This document shows, in pieces, positions 51,482 through 60,379 of a DNA stretch of 64,000 bases. Under the pieces are notes generated by a model that was not told the DNA's origin, did no database searches, and saw only the letters and a program-made list of their open reading frames with translations. Position 1 is the first letter of the stretch. Every line of letters begins with the position of its first letter. Location: contig JAHAZA010000097.1 in NCBI GenBank assembly GCA_018385415.1, forward strand, positions 9,684-73,683, read 5' to 3'. Source of the stretch: Treponema sp. (GTDB lineage: Bacteria; Spirochaetota; Spirochaetia; Treponematales; Treponemataceae). The position numbers and the translations under genes were made by a program.

Positions 51482-54175
51482 TTAGCGAGCAACTTCAATT
51501 TTTACTACTTTGTAGCTGTATTCTGTGTCATTAACGGTAAAGTCAAATTCTTCACCAGCTTTGTGGTCAAGAAGTGCATTACCAAATGGAGACATGTAAG
51601 AAATAACGTTGTTGTCTGAATCTGATTCCCATGGTCCAAAGATTGAATAAACTTCTTCTTTTTCTGTCTTTTTGTTGAACAATGTTACAGTTGTTGAGAA
51701 AGAAATGATAGAAGATGTTGCTGTTGTTGGATCGAAGATAACAGCGCGGTTCAATTCTTCCTGAAGCTTCTGGAGCTTTTTGTTGAGGAACTGCTGTTTT
51801 TCTCTCGCTGCGTGATACTCTGCGTTTTCTTTCAAGTCGCCTTTTTCGCGAGCTTCCTGAACTTCGATTGCAACAGCAGGAAGCTGGTTTTTCTGAATGT
51901 CTTCTTCAAGAGCTTTCTTTTCTTCAAGTTTAGCAGCTGTAACAAGCATTCCCTTTGGAGCTGTTGCTTTGCTTTCTTCTGTAGTATGGAATTTGAAGTC
52001 TGGGTATTTATCAAGAATCTTTGAACGAAGTCCAGCTTTCAAGTTTGGTTCCATATCTGGAATATCATCTACAAGAGTATACATCTTTGTAACTGTTTCT
52101 TCGTTGTTAGCAAACATGTATGTTGCAAGTGTGTCATTCTTAAAGAGCAGCTGTGTTGCAGCTTTATTGATTTTTTTATTTTCTGTTGTATTAACACTGT
52201 AATTGATTTCGCGGTATGTCAAATCAATTACAGCAAGAAGTGTAATGAGCTGCTTTTCATATGTTACACCGCAGTTTTTAAACCAGTCTTTGTCCTGACA
52301 TTTTTCGAAGAAGTAAAGAATTGCTTCACGGTAATCTTTAACATCGTCGAATGCTTTTTTTGCGAGAGCTTTAAGTTTGTCTTCATGACCTTTTTCAAGG
52401 AGTGTTGTAAGCATTTTTTCCTGAAGAACAGTAGGGAAGAGTCTGATATATTCGTCTGCCCAGTTAGGAAGAAGTCTGATGTTAGCAAGGAAGTCTTCCT
52501 TAAGAGATGTGTTCTTTGTATCTTTGAGTGCATCATACATTACCCGTGGATCATCGATATCATCATAGATTTGTGCAAATGTGTATTTACATGTATAAGA
52601 ATGCTGTGGAAGAACTTTTCCAATGTACTGAACAACAAGGTAAGAAGCAAGAACCTGATCTGTAACCTTTGTGATTGTCTTAATGAAGCCAATGAAGTAG
52701 TTGTACATATCAGCGAACAATTCACTTTCTTTATCTGTTTCGTCATTGTTTACAAATTTCATGATGATATCAATGCGGTTGAAGAATTGCTTCTGAGCTT
52801 TAAATTCGTTGGCAAACTTTTCTTCTTTGCTGATTTCGTGATCACGAACCATGTATTCGTTGATATCGTTAGGATTTACACCGAATGTAGCATCTGATTC
52901 AAGGACTTTCTTTGCTTTTGAATTCCAGCTTGTCCATTCACCTGTTGAAAGAATTGCAGGAACAAGTTCTGCCTTAATGCGTTTGAAGTTACATTTGTTT
53001 CCGAATGATTTGATGATAATCTTGAGGGTATCAACAATATTTTCTTTTACGAAAGCTGATAATTCTTCTTTAGATTTTGTTGCTTTTAATACCCAGATGT
53101 GGTCTTTAGCTAATGGTGTAAGGGCACTGATTGCCATTTTAAGAGACATTTCATGAACACCATTTTTCTTGCCGAAGTTAATGGTAAGATTATCACTTTC
53201 AACCCTGCGGATAATACCAACACCCCAGCTTCTGTGGAATACAAAGTTTTTAGCATCGAAAGCGATATGTTTTTCAAAGTCATTGATTGCTTCAAATACA
53301 TTGCGGAAACTCTGTGTAAGGTCTGATGAACGAATGTAGTCTTCAAGGTGACTGTGTTCTTTGTATTTTCCACGGTAACATTCAACAATTTCTCTTCTTG
53401 CCCATGGATCTTTAGGATCGATTGAAAGGATGAGCTTAAGAATGTCAATTGCAATGTCCCAGTGAGAATTATCTTTATACCAGTTGTAAAGTTCCTGCAT
53501 TAAAAGAGCAGATTTGTCTTCACTGATAGATTTTGCAACTTTACGCTGAACGAGAAGGAAGAAATCGATTTCTTCTGGAATTGTAGCAACAAGCTTTGTC
53601 CACAATTCTTTTACAGGACCGATATTCTTTAATGCAATATAGCGCAGAAGAGCTTTTTTGTAATAGTCAGTAGCATTGTCAGAACCAATCTGTTCATAAT
53701 GTTCTGCAAGTGCTTTTGCAAGTTCAGCTTCTTCAAAATCCAGCTTTACGATTTTTTCATACAATTCCCATACTTTTTCGTTGTTTTCTTCGCGGTAAGC
53801 TTTAGCAAGAGTTCTTAATGCGAATTTATTATTTTCGTCTTCTTCGAGAACTGTTTCACACAAATAAACTACGATAGGTTCTTTGTGAGCTTTCTGGAAG
53901 ATGTCTACCAATGTAACAAGGCTTGAATTATCAAGTGCTCCATCTCTTACAGAGAGAATGCCTGAGATATACAAAGCAATAATACTGTCTTTAGAATGTG
54001 TCAAATGTTCATCACAGATAGCTTTGATTTCTGCAACGCAGTTTTCTTCTCTGGCTTTTTCGATAAGAGTTGTAAGCTCAGTTAAATTGTTTTTAGTATA
54101 ATTACTAATTGTTGCACGAGTCCATGTCTCTTCTTTGAGCATTTCCTGTACTTTTGATTCAAGTTCTTTAGACAT
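51482..54175 (-). CDS. greA: Giant GreA transcription elongation factor with TPR-like and Tudor-like N-terminal regions
   Basis: 897 residues against ~158 for ordinary GreA. Residues 1-~300 are helical repeats of TPR type. Residues ~310-357 (FHRSWGVGIIRRVESDNLTI, then KMAISALTPL) look like the Tudor-like RNA-polymerase-interaction fold of CarD and PcrA tails. Residues ~360-730 are helical and unassigned. The last ~165 residues are GreA: coiled coil with acidic tip GDLKENAEYHAAREKQQFLN and the FKBP-like domain ending YSYKVVKIEVAR. GreA rescues backtracked RNA polymerase by stimulating transcript cleavage. Long GreA forms are known in Treponema and Borrelia. AAGGAG precedes the ATG. Follows the TPR gene by 44 bp. 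Confidence 0.92.
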   Translation of the reverse strand: MSKELESKVQEMLKEETWTRATISNYTKNNLTELTTLIEKAREENCVAEIKAICDEHLTHSKDSIIALYISGILSVRDGALDNSSLVTLVDIFQKAHKEPIVVYLCETVLEEDENNKFALRTLAKAYREENNEKVWELYEKIVKLDFEEAELAKALAEHYEQIGSDNATDYYKKALLRYIALKNIGPVKELWTKLVATIPEEIDFFLLVQRKVAKSISEDKSALLMQELYNWYKDNSHWDIAIDILKLILSIDPKDPWARREIVECYRGKYKEHSHLEDYIRSSDLTQSFRNVFEAINDFEKHIAFDAKNFVFHRSWGVGIIRRVESDNLTINFGKKNGVHEMSLKMAISALTPLAKDHIWVLKATKSKEELSAFVKENIVDTLKIIIKSFGNKCNFKRIKAELVPAILSTGEWTSWNSKAKKVLESDATFGVNPNDINEYMVRDHEISKEEKFANEFKAQKQFFNRIDIIMKFVNNDETDKESELFADMYNYFIGFIKTITKVTDQVLASYLVVQYIGKVLPQHSYTCKYTFAQIYDDIDDPRVMYDALKDTKNTSLKEDFLANIRLLPNWADEYIRLFPTVLQEKMLTTLLEKGHEDKLKALAKKAFDDVKDYREAILYFFEKCQDKDWFKNCGVTYEKQLITLLAVIDLTYREINYSVNTTENKKINKAATQLLFKNDTLATYMFANNEETVTKMYTLVDDIPDMEPNLKAGLRSKILDKYPDFKFHTTEESKATAPKGMLVTAAKLEEKKALEEDIQKNQLPAVAIEVQEAREKGDLKENAEYHAAREKQQFLNKKLQKLQEELNRAVIFDPTTATSSIISFSTTVTLFNKKTEKEEVYSIFGPWESDSDNNVISYMSPFGNALLDHKAGEEFDFTVNDTEYSYKVVKIEVAR

Positions 54176-54219
54176 AGGGGTATATCTCCTTAAAAAATAA
54201 TAAACTCACTCATGTTCTG

Positions 54220-55155
54220 TTATTTTGAATATGCTTCATATATAACAGGATCCAGTATTTTCAATCGTGTAAGAATCTCACCGATTTTATAATTATCTTC
54301 TGGATTCATTGTGTAATAGTCAATAATCCAAAAGTAAAGATTACATAATCTTGGTTCCAAAAGCCTGCAATTGCAGGATGGATCTTTTAATTCATTTTCG
54401 CAGGCATAAATATCCTGCTTGATTTTCGAAACTTCTTGTGGTCGCAGCATTCTTTTTACTGTGAATACACCAAAAATCTGCCCGTAAACAGGAATCCATT
54501 CCTTCAATGCATCTCCGGAATAACCTTTATCTTCAATTTTGCGAATTAGACATTGAATTAATTCTGAGTCAAGAAAACATATATTAATTCTCTGTGCATC
54601 AACAAAAAAAGCTTCTCTAAATAAAACCTTTGCCTTCCGGTCTTCACCGCAAAGGGCATAACAGTCAGCCAGTTCGGCAATTACCGATGCTACTCCAGGC
54701 TTTAATCTGTTTGATTCAATTAAGCAGTCTCTTGCAGTTTCGTATTCACCTAATTTTTTGTAACAAAGTCCGATTTTACGGCTAATTTCTGCACGCTGCT
54801 CAAAATCAGTAGCATTGATTAACTGATAGTAATTATCCAGGGCCAGAGAAAAAATCCCGCATTTGAAGCAGTAAAGGATGTGTTCATCTGGTGTGTATTT
54901 CTGTTTTTCTACATAAGAAAGGAAAGAAATCCATTCTGAAAGAAGGGTTTCACCTTTGGCATATGGTTCCTCAATTGTAGGTAGCTGCCGGATAATATTG
55001 ATCCAGAAAGAAAAACAGTTTACAGCAAATTGAATACGCTCATTATCTAATGCGTCTATAAGGAGTTGGTTTAGAATATCGTTTGCCTGTAAAATGTCGC
55101 CTTTTTTCAAGATTTGACAACATTCTTTAAACCTTTCTTCAATTTGCGCCTGCAT
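54220..55155 (-). CDS. TPR-repeat protein encoded upstream of greA
   Basis: 311 residues, no signal peptide, all helical. TPR-like pairs are clearest at ~125-205 (RKIGLCYKKLGEYETARDCL; LADCYALCGEDRKAKVLFRE). The C-terminal ~100 residues form a separate helical region. It probably scaffolds protein interactions in the cytoplasm. Co-transcription with the TPR-fused GreA suggests a shared role with RNA polymerase, but this is inference. No Shine-Dalgarno sequence at a normal distance; the transcript is predicted to start only ~4 nt before the ATG. Confidence 0.8.
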   Translation of the reverse strand: MQAQIEERFKECCQILKKGDILQANDILNQLLIDALDNERIQFAVNCFSFWINIIRQLPTIEEPYAKGETLLSEWISFLSYVEKQKYTPDEHILYCFKCGIFSLALDNYYQLINATDFEQRAEISRKIGLCYKKLGEYETARDCLIESNRLKPGVASVIAELADCYALCGEDRKAKVLFREAFFVDAQRINICFLDSELIQCLIRKIEDKGYSGDALKEWIPVYGQIFGVFTVKRMLRPQEVSKIKQDIYACENELKDPSCNCRLLEPRLCNLYFWIIDYYTMNPEDNYKIGEILTRLKILDPVIYEAYSK

Positions 55156-55166
55156 ACCTTACTTTC

Positions 55167-55195
55167 AATATATCTTTCTGCAAATTTTTAGTCAA
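55167..55195 (-). promoter_or_regulatory. Sigma-70 promoter of the TPR-greA operon (short-leader class)
   Basis: On the minus strand TTGACT (55195-55190), 17 bp, TATATT (55172-55167), 11 nt, ATG. Confidence 0.6.
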
Positions 55196-55369
55196 TGGAA
55201 AATTGAATTTTTTTGCGAAAAATGGGAAAAGTTTATACTACATAACCGAATAAGTTGTCAATAGGGCTTTCAAAGAATTTTGAATTTTAATTTTACAGAA
55301 GGAATTTTTTAATATCAGGAATTGAAATCGGGGGTCATTTTTTTCATTTTTTTCACTGTTTATTTTTTA

Positions 55370-55398
55370 TTGATATTAAATAATTTAAGTATTATAAT
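55370..55398 (+). promoter_or_regulatory. Sigma-70 promoter of thrA
   Basis: TTGATA (55370-55375), 17 bp, TATAAT (55393-55398). The leader is ~88 nt with two small hairpins (CCTG/CAGG and TTGC/GCAA) but no recognised riboswitch or leader peptide. The rest of the 337-bp gap (55156-55492) is AT-rich sequence with the divergent TPR promoter. Confidence 0.7.
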
Positions 55399-55492
55399 AG
55401 TAAAAATTATTGTACTACGCTGATTATTGCCCCGAAAATGGTGCTCTCCTGGATATTCAGGGAAATTGCAATATTTGGCAAGGTGGTTTTTT

Positions 55493-57997
55493 ATGATTAC
55501 TCTTAAATTTGGCGGTACATCAATGGCAAATGCCCGCCGCATTTTGGCTTCTGCGGATATCATCATCAATCGCGCAAAAGAAGACCGTCTCAGTGTTGTT
55601 GTCAGCGCAGCAGCTGGCATTTCTAACACATTGCAATCAGCAATCGAAGCAACAACTTCTGGTATCTCAGGCTCAAACTACGTAGCAGACATCAAGAACA
55701 CTCACAACGAAATCTGTCTTGAACTTCAGTCTAAGCTTCCTGGATTTGATGCTGAAAAAGTAATGGCTCGTCTTGAACCAAATTTCGAAGAACTTGATAA
55801 GCTTTTAGCTGGTTGTGTTTCTTTCGGTGAATGTCCTGATACTGTTCACTGTAGAATCATGGGTATGGGTGAACTCTTTTCTGCTCCAATTATGGAAGCA
55901 GTTCTCATTGCTAAAAAGCAGAGTGTCATTTTCCTTGATTCACGCAAATTTGTATTTACTACAGGAAATCAGAAAGAAGGTGAAGCTGATTACGCGCTCT
56001 GTAATGAAGCTTGTGCTCAGTTCCGTGATGGTGCAAATCCAACACAGACACGCATTCTTCTGTTCCCTGGATTTATCTGTACATGGAAAGCTGGAACAGG
56101 TGCAAAACCTGTAATGGGATTACTTGGCCGTAACGGTTCAGACTTCAGTGCTGCAATTATCGGCGCTTCTCTTCGTGCAAAGAGAGTAGAGTTCTGGACA
56201 GACGTTGACGGCGTTTATACAGCTGATCCTCGTGTTGTAAAAGATGCAATCCTTGTTGATGATATGACTTATGAAGAAGCAATGGAACTTTCATTCTTCG
56301 GTTCAAAGGTTCTTCATCCAAAAACAATTGCACCACTTCAGGCAAAAGGAATTGAAGCCTGGAGCTTGAACAGCCACAATCCTTCTGCCCGGGGAACACG
56401 CATCGGTAAAGGTCCTTTTGACAGTCGTGCAAAATCAAGCATCTGTGGTATTTCTTCACTTAAACACGTAAGCCTTATCAGTGTTGGCGGTTCTTTAATG
56501 AGGGGGCGTACAGGTATGGCTTCAAAAATTTTCTCTGCAGTTAGTGCTGCCGGAAGCTCAATTCTTTTAATTACTCAGTCTTCTTCTGAATACACAATTT
56601 CGTTCTGTGTAAAAGATGATGAAGCTTCTCGTGTAAAGGATTCTCTTGAAAAAAAATTCGAACTTGAAATCCGTGAAAAATTAATCGATGCAATAGATGT
56701 TCGCCCAGACTGTGCAATCGTTTCGGTTGTAGGTGACGGAATGATCGCAAACCGCGGTGTTGCATCAAAATTCATGAATGCTCTTTCTAGCCAGGATATT
56801 AACATTCTTGCAATCGCTCAGGGGTCAAGTGAAAGATGTATTTCTTCTGTAATTACAGGAGAATATGCTGATACAGCAGTTAAGGCTGTTCATCAGTTCT
56901 TCTTCCACACAGCTCAGACAATTGAAGTATTTGCATTTGGTGCAGGAACAATCGGTGGAACAATGATCGACCAGATTTATCAGCAGCATGACAAACTTCT
57001 TAAAGAAAATGTTGATATTAAAGTGCTTGCAATTACAACAATCGACGGAATGATCTTAAGAGAAGACGGAATAGATCTTTCTAACTGGCGTGACCAGATG
57101 AAGACTCCTGACTTCCCATTTGGACCACAGAATGTTGATGATATCATCAAGTTCGTAAAAGAAAAGAAACCATTGAATCCTGTATTCGTTGACTGTACAG
57201 CTTCATATGATCTTCCAGAAAGATACCTTGATATTCTTAATGCAGGAATGAGCATTGCAACACCTAACAAACGTGCAAACTCAATGGACATCAAGTTCTA
57301 TCATGAACTTCGCCGTACTGCAAACAAGATGCACCGCCGCTTCCTGTATGAAACAAACGTAGGTGCAGGTCTTCCTATCATTGATACATTGCAGAATCTA
57401 TACAAATCTGGTGATAAGCTTGAAAGCTTTAACGGTATTATGTCAGGTTCTCTTTCTTATATCTTTGGTAAGCTTGATGAAGGCGTTAAGTTCAGTCAGG
57501 CTGTTAAAGAAGCAAAAGAACTTCGTTATACAGAACCAGATCCACGCGACGACCTTGAAGGGAAAGATGTTGCCCGTAAGGCTTTGATTATTGCCCGTGA
57601 ATCAGGATATGACATTGAGCTTACTGATATTGAAATGTTTAAAGTATTCCCAGACAGCTTTGATGCAAGCGGAACTGTAGATGAATTTATGGCAAAGCTT
57701 CCACAGGTTGACGAATACTTTGAAAAGAAAATGGCTGACCTTAAAAAGAAGAACATGGTTCTTCGCATGGGGGCTACAATTAAAGACGGAAAAGCTAGTG
57801 TCGGTATGATGGAAGTTCCTGTAACTGATCCATTGTATTCTGTACGCGGTGGTGAAAACGCATTTGTATTCTATACAGAACGTTATCAGCCAATTCCACT
57901 TACAGTCCGCGGATACGGAGCAGGTGCTGGTGTAACAGCTGCCGGTGTATTTGGCGATATTTTGAGAACAGTTAGTTTCAATCCAGAATTGAACTAA
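55493..57997 (+). CDS. thrA: Bifunctional aspartate kinase / homoserine dehydrogenase
   Basis: 834 residues from the ATG at 55493 (AAGGTGG upstream). Residues ~1-290 are aspartokinase (KFGGTSMANARRIL; GRNGSDFSAAIIGASLRAKR; WTDVDGVYTADPRVV). Two ACT domains (~310-460) carry allosteric control. The C-terminal ~370 residues are homoserine dehydrogenase (VFAFGAGTIGGTMIDQIYQQ; TPNKRANSMD; RFLYETNVGAGLPIIDTLQN). It catalyses the first and third steps from aspartate to threonine and homoserine-derived methionine. Domain order and length match E. coli ThrA. A hairpin separates it from ilvN, whose product uses the threonine-derived 2-oxobutyrate branch. Confidence 0.96.
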   Translation: MITLKFGGTSMANARRILASADIIINRAKEDRLSVVVSAAAGISNTLQSAIEATTSGISGSNYVADIKNTHNEICLELQSKLPGFDAEKVMARLEPNFEELDKLLAGCVSFGECPDTVHCRIMGMGELFSAPIMEAVLIAKKQSVIFLDSRKFVFTTGNQKEGEADYALCNEACAQFRDGANPTQTRILLFPGFICTWKAGTGAKPVMGLLGRNGSDFSAAIIGASLRAKRVEFWTDVDGVYTADPRVVKDAILVDDMTYEEAMELSFFGSKVLHPKTIAPLQAKGIEAWSLNSHNPSARGTRIGKGPFDSRAKSSICGISSLKHVSLISVGGSLMRGRTGMASKIFSAVSAAGSSILLITQSSSEYTISFCVKDDEASRVKDSLEKKFELEIREKLIDAIDVRPDCAIVSVVGDGMIANRGVASKFMNALSSQDINILAIAQGSSERCISSVITGEYADTAVKAVHQFFFHTAQTIEVFAFGAGTIGGTMIDQIYQQHDKLLKENVDIKVLAITTIDGMILREDGIDLSNWRDQMKTPDFPFGPQNVDDIIKFVKEKKPLNPVFVDCTASYDLPERYLDILNAGMSIATPNKRANSMDIKFYHELRRTANKMHRRFLYETNVGAGLPIIDTLQNLYKSGDKLESFNGIMSGSLSYIFGKLDEGVKFSQAVKEAKELRYTEPDPRDDLEGKDVARKALIIARESGYDIELTDIEMFKVFPDSFDASGTVDEFMAKLPQVDEYFEKKMADLKKKNMVLRMGATIKDGKASVGMMEVPVTDPLYSVRGGENAFVFYTERYQPIPLTVRGYGAGAGVTAAGVFGDILRTVSFNPELN

Positions 57998-58004
57998 TGG
58001 TAAA

Positions 58005-58030
58005 AAAAGTCCTCTGGTGAGAGGACTTTT
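58005..58030 (+). terminator. Hairpin between thrA and ilvN, possible partial terminator
   Basis: A perfect 11-bp stem AAAAGTCCTCT / AGAGGACTTTT with GGTG loop. Only four T residues follow, so it may terminate incompletely. It ends 26 nt before the ilvN ATG; no separate ilvN promoter is obvious. Confidence 0.65.
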
Positions 58031-58056
58031 GCTGGATTTTTTTGAGGAGAATAATT

Positions 58057-58545
58057 ATGGAAAAATATGTATTGTCAGTTCTGGTAGAAAACCATGCAGG
58101 TGTTTTAAGTCGTGTTTCAGGCCTTTTCAGCCGTCGCGGTTATAACATTGACAGCCTTACAGTTTGTGAAACAAATAATCCTGGTCAGTCAAGAATGACT
58201 ATTGTTGTTAAAGGCGATGAATACATTCTTGAACAGATTGAAAAACAGCTTTCAAAACTGGTTGAAGTTATTTCAATCGTTCACTGTGCTCCATCTGAAA
58301 CCTGTCAGCGCCAGACTGCTTTGATAAAGGTTAAAGCTCCCGGTGAATCACGTGCTGTGATTATTGAAACATGTAACATTTTCCGTGCACATATCGTTGA
58401 TGTTGGACTTAATTCAGTTATCGTTGAAGCTACTGGTAGCGAAGATAAGATTGAAAGCCTTATCAGACTTCTTGAACCATTTGGTATTCTTGAATTTGTT
58501 AAGACTGGTCTTACAGCAATGGGACGCGGCGAAAGCGTTATGTAG
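58057..58545 (+). CDS. ilvN: Acetolactate synthase small (regulatory) subunit
   Basis: 162 residues from the ATG at 58057 (GAGGAG upstream; an ATT/ATG-containing extension of 5 codons is not needed). N-terminal ACT domain (VLSVLVENHAGVLSRVSGLF, SRRGYNIDSLTV) and C-terminal domain (LIKVKAPGESRAVIIETCNI; EPFGILEFVKTGLTAMGRG). It activates IlvB and gives valine feedback. It is separated by ~49 kb from ilvB. The 3' end overlaps the next, convergent gene by 8 bp. Confidence 0.95.
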   Translation: MEKYVLSVLVENHAGVLSRVSGLFSRRGYNIDSLTVCETNNPGQSRMTIVVKGDEYILEQIEKQLSKLVEVISIVHCAPSETCQRQTALIKVKAPGESRAVIIETCNIFRAHIVDVGLNSVIVEATGSEDKIESLIRLLEPFGILEFVKTGLTAMGRGESVM

Positions 58546-59020
58546 AGGTTTTGATCCAGAAGTTTTCAAACAGTCTGTATTCATTTTTTGAAACATGACA
58601 GTCTGCGATTTGAAAGCTTCTGAATGGGATTTGAAATTTTTTAATGTCAGTTAATTCTCTCTTAAATTCATTTAGAACTTTATAACTTGTTTTATAAACA
58701 GACAGTATATTTTTACTGTCTGTTTTTTTTTCGATGGCAGTGGGAATTAAAAAATTCATTTCTTTATCGTTGAAAATAAATTGTCCGTAAGAAAACAGAA
58801 TGGAATTGGTACAGAAGGTTCCTGCAATCTGACAGTTTTTAAGCTGTCTGTATTTATTTTTAAGTTCCTGTGAGAATGAAGGTTCTTCAAAAATTCCGTA
58901 AAGAGGATATAAGGGAATAAGGTTTCGTAATTCTTCTTTTAAGAGAAGATTGCGTTTTTGAATTAGAGAATCTTCGGTATTTGGATGCAGAATGATTGCA
59001 GGAAAATTAAATGAGTCCAA
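58538..59020 (-). CDS. Protein of unknown function, third in a pentapeptide/MBL-fold cluster
   Basis: 160 residues, no signal peptide or membrane helix. Mixed alpha/beta (FPAIILHPNTEDSLIQKRNL; PLYPLYGIFEEPSFSQ; SFQIADCHVSKNEYRLFENF). No family recognised. Its start overlaps the MBL-fold gene by 14 bp, so the two are translationally coupled. Its 3' end overlaps ilvN from the other strand. Confidence 0.7.
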   Translation of the reverse strand: MDSFNFPAIILHPNTEDSLIQKRNLLLKEELRNLIPLYPLYGIFEEPSFSQELKNKYRQLKNCQIAGTFCTNSILFSYGQFIFNDKEMNFLIPTAIEKKTDSKNILSVYKTSYKVLNEFKRELTDIKKFQIPFRSFQIADCHVSKNEYRLFENFWIKTST

Positions 59021-59606
59021 GCTTTTCTCGTTTATCTGTTTCTGGTGGATTGATTCCTACATTGTATAAACGTTCAGCACCAACAGTTGTAGGTGGTCCG
59101 TGTCCAGGCATTAAAATAGTATCTTCAGTTTGAGAGAGAATTTTCTGCTGTATATTATTTATTAAAGCCCGTTCAGAAAATTTATTGTTTGAAGAACCTA
59201 TCCTTCCTGCTGAGATTACATCTCCGGTAAAAAGTACATTTCCGATTTTATAGACCATGGAATCCGGTGTGTGTCCTGGAACAGACATATAATTCACAGA
59301 AAGACCAGCAATTTCAATAGTGCCTTCATCTTTTAAAATATAAGTTTCTTCGCCTGCAACTTCCCAGTCAGCTGCATAAATCTGAGGTGTATATATTTTG
59401 CGTAAAACTTTAAGTCCGTGAACATGGCTTCCATGGTTATGAGTTACAAGTACACCTGCAAGTGTGTATCCTGAATGTTCAATATTATCAATAATCTGAT
59501 GAGTAATAATACCTGGGTCTACAATGATTGCCTGCATTGTTTTTTCATTTACAATTACATAGCAGTTAGAAAAACCTTCAATGTTAAGATGGAAGTAAAC
59601 TTTCAT
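59007..59606 (-). CDS. Metallo-beta-lactamase-fold hydrolase with an altered metal motif
   Basis: 199 residues, glyoxalase-II-like. Visible: YVIVNEKTMQAIIVDPG, the motif at 56-61 THNHGSHVHG, VPGHTPDSM, LFTGDVI, and MPGHGPPTT. The standard HxHxDH motif reads HNHGSH: the Asp that binds the second metal is Ser60. The other ligands are present, so it may use one metal ion or have a changed substrate. GGAGG precedes the ATG, which overlaps the pentapeptide gene's stop as ATGA. Confidence 0.88.
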   Translation of the reverse strand: MKVYFHLNIEGFSNCYVIVNEKTMQAIIVDPGIITHQIIDNIEHSGYTLAGVLVTHNHGSHVHGLKVLRKIYTPQIYAADWEVAGEETYILKDEGTIEIAGLSVNYMSVPGHTPDSMVYKIGNVLFTGDVISAGRIGSSNNKFSERALINNIQQKILSQTEDTILMPGHGPPTTVGAERLYNVGINPPETDKREKLGLI

Positions 59607-60301
59607 TTGTTACCTCCTTCTGTTGCTTGTGGTGCACCCTTGTATGCAATTTTATCATCAAGTTCTCCAGCGAATAGCTGGCTCTGTTCCTGATCGAAAA
59701 TTGCCTCGCGGGTATTGGAATATTTGAATAATACATTCTGCTGTTCGATTAATCTGAAAACTGTTTTCTTTACATTGCAGTTTCTGAATGATGTATCAAT
59801 TAATTTTGCTCTTACAAAGCGTGAATTATAAAGATCAGAATCATCAAAGGAAGACTGGTAAGACTGTATTCCTGAAAAGTTGTCCTGAATCATATCGCTT
59901 TCAGTAAAGAGTGTGTGTGAAAAAATAGATCCTGCAAAAGATGTAAACTGCATATTTGATTGAAGGAGATTGCAGTCAGAAAAAATTGCGAAGTCGAACA
60001 TACTCATTCTGCTTCTAAATCCAGATGAATGCAGATTGATGAATTTACAATGCATAAAATTGCAGCCGTAAAATCGTTTGTTTGTTAAATCAATGTTTTC
60101 AAAAACAAGACCACATGCATCTAGACCTACGATTTTATCGTGAGTGTTGATGTAATTATAAATTTGCTGTTTGATTCCTTCTTTGTCAGGAGAGTGGTCA
60201 AGACAGTATCCTGCTGCTTCGATGATGTCACCATTTGAGTTGAATGTTGAAAGTGAATTTTTGCAGCAGCCTGGTTCAATACAAGTATTCTGTGAAAACA
60301 T
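59603..60301 (-). CDS. Pentapeptide-repeat-like protein with a Cys-rich N-terminus
   Basis: 232 residues. Residues ~65-200 contain consecutive A(D/N)LXX-type pentapeptides in degenerate form (NIDLTNKRFYGCNFMHCKFI; DDSDLYNSRFVRAKLIDTSF), which build a right-handed beta-helix. The N-terminus has a CIEPGCCKN ... GYCLDH pattern, a possible zinc knuckle. No signal peptide. Some pentapeptide proteins mimic DNA and protect gyrase; there is no evidence of that here. Leaderless-class promoter. It heads the three-gene cluster. Confidence 0.8.
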   Translation of the reverse strand: MFSQNTCIEPGCCKNSLSTFNSNGDIIEAAGYCLDHSPDKEGIKQQIYNYINTHDKIVGLDACGLVFENIDLTNKRFYGCNFMHCKFINLHSSGFRSRMSMFDFAIFSDCNLLQSNMQFTSFAGSIFSHTLFTESDMIQDNFSGIQSYQSSFDDSDLYNSRFVRAKLIDTSFRNCNVKKTVFRLIEQQNVLFKYSNTREAIFDQEQSQLFAGELDDKIAYKGAPQATEGGNK

Positions 60302-60307
60302 ACAAAT

Positions 60308-60336
60308 ATGGTAAGGTATTGCGATTAATTAGTCAA
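60308..60336 (-). promoter_or_regulatory. Sigma-70 promoter of the pentapeptide gene cluster (leaderless class)
   Basis: On the minus strand TTGACT (60336-60331), 17 bp, TACCAT (60313-60308), 6 nt, ATG. Same layout as the antitoxin promoter. Confidence 0.5.
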
Positions 60337-60379
60337 ATAGATAAAATTATTTTTAATCTTAAGTGGTTGGAAACATTTT

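Noticed and set aside
55427..55492. N-terminal extension of ThrA
   Set aside because: It lacks homology; MITLKFGGTS at 55493 is the normal aspartokinase start and has a ribosome site.
55399..55492. Riboswitch or attenuator leader for thrA
   Set aside because: Only two weak 4-bp hairpins, no leader peptide rich in Thr/Ile, and no recognised aptamer core.
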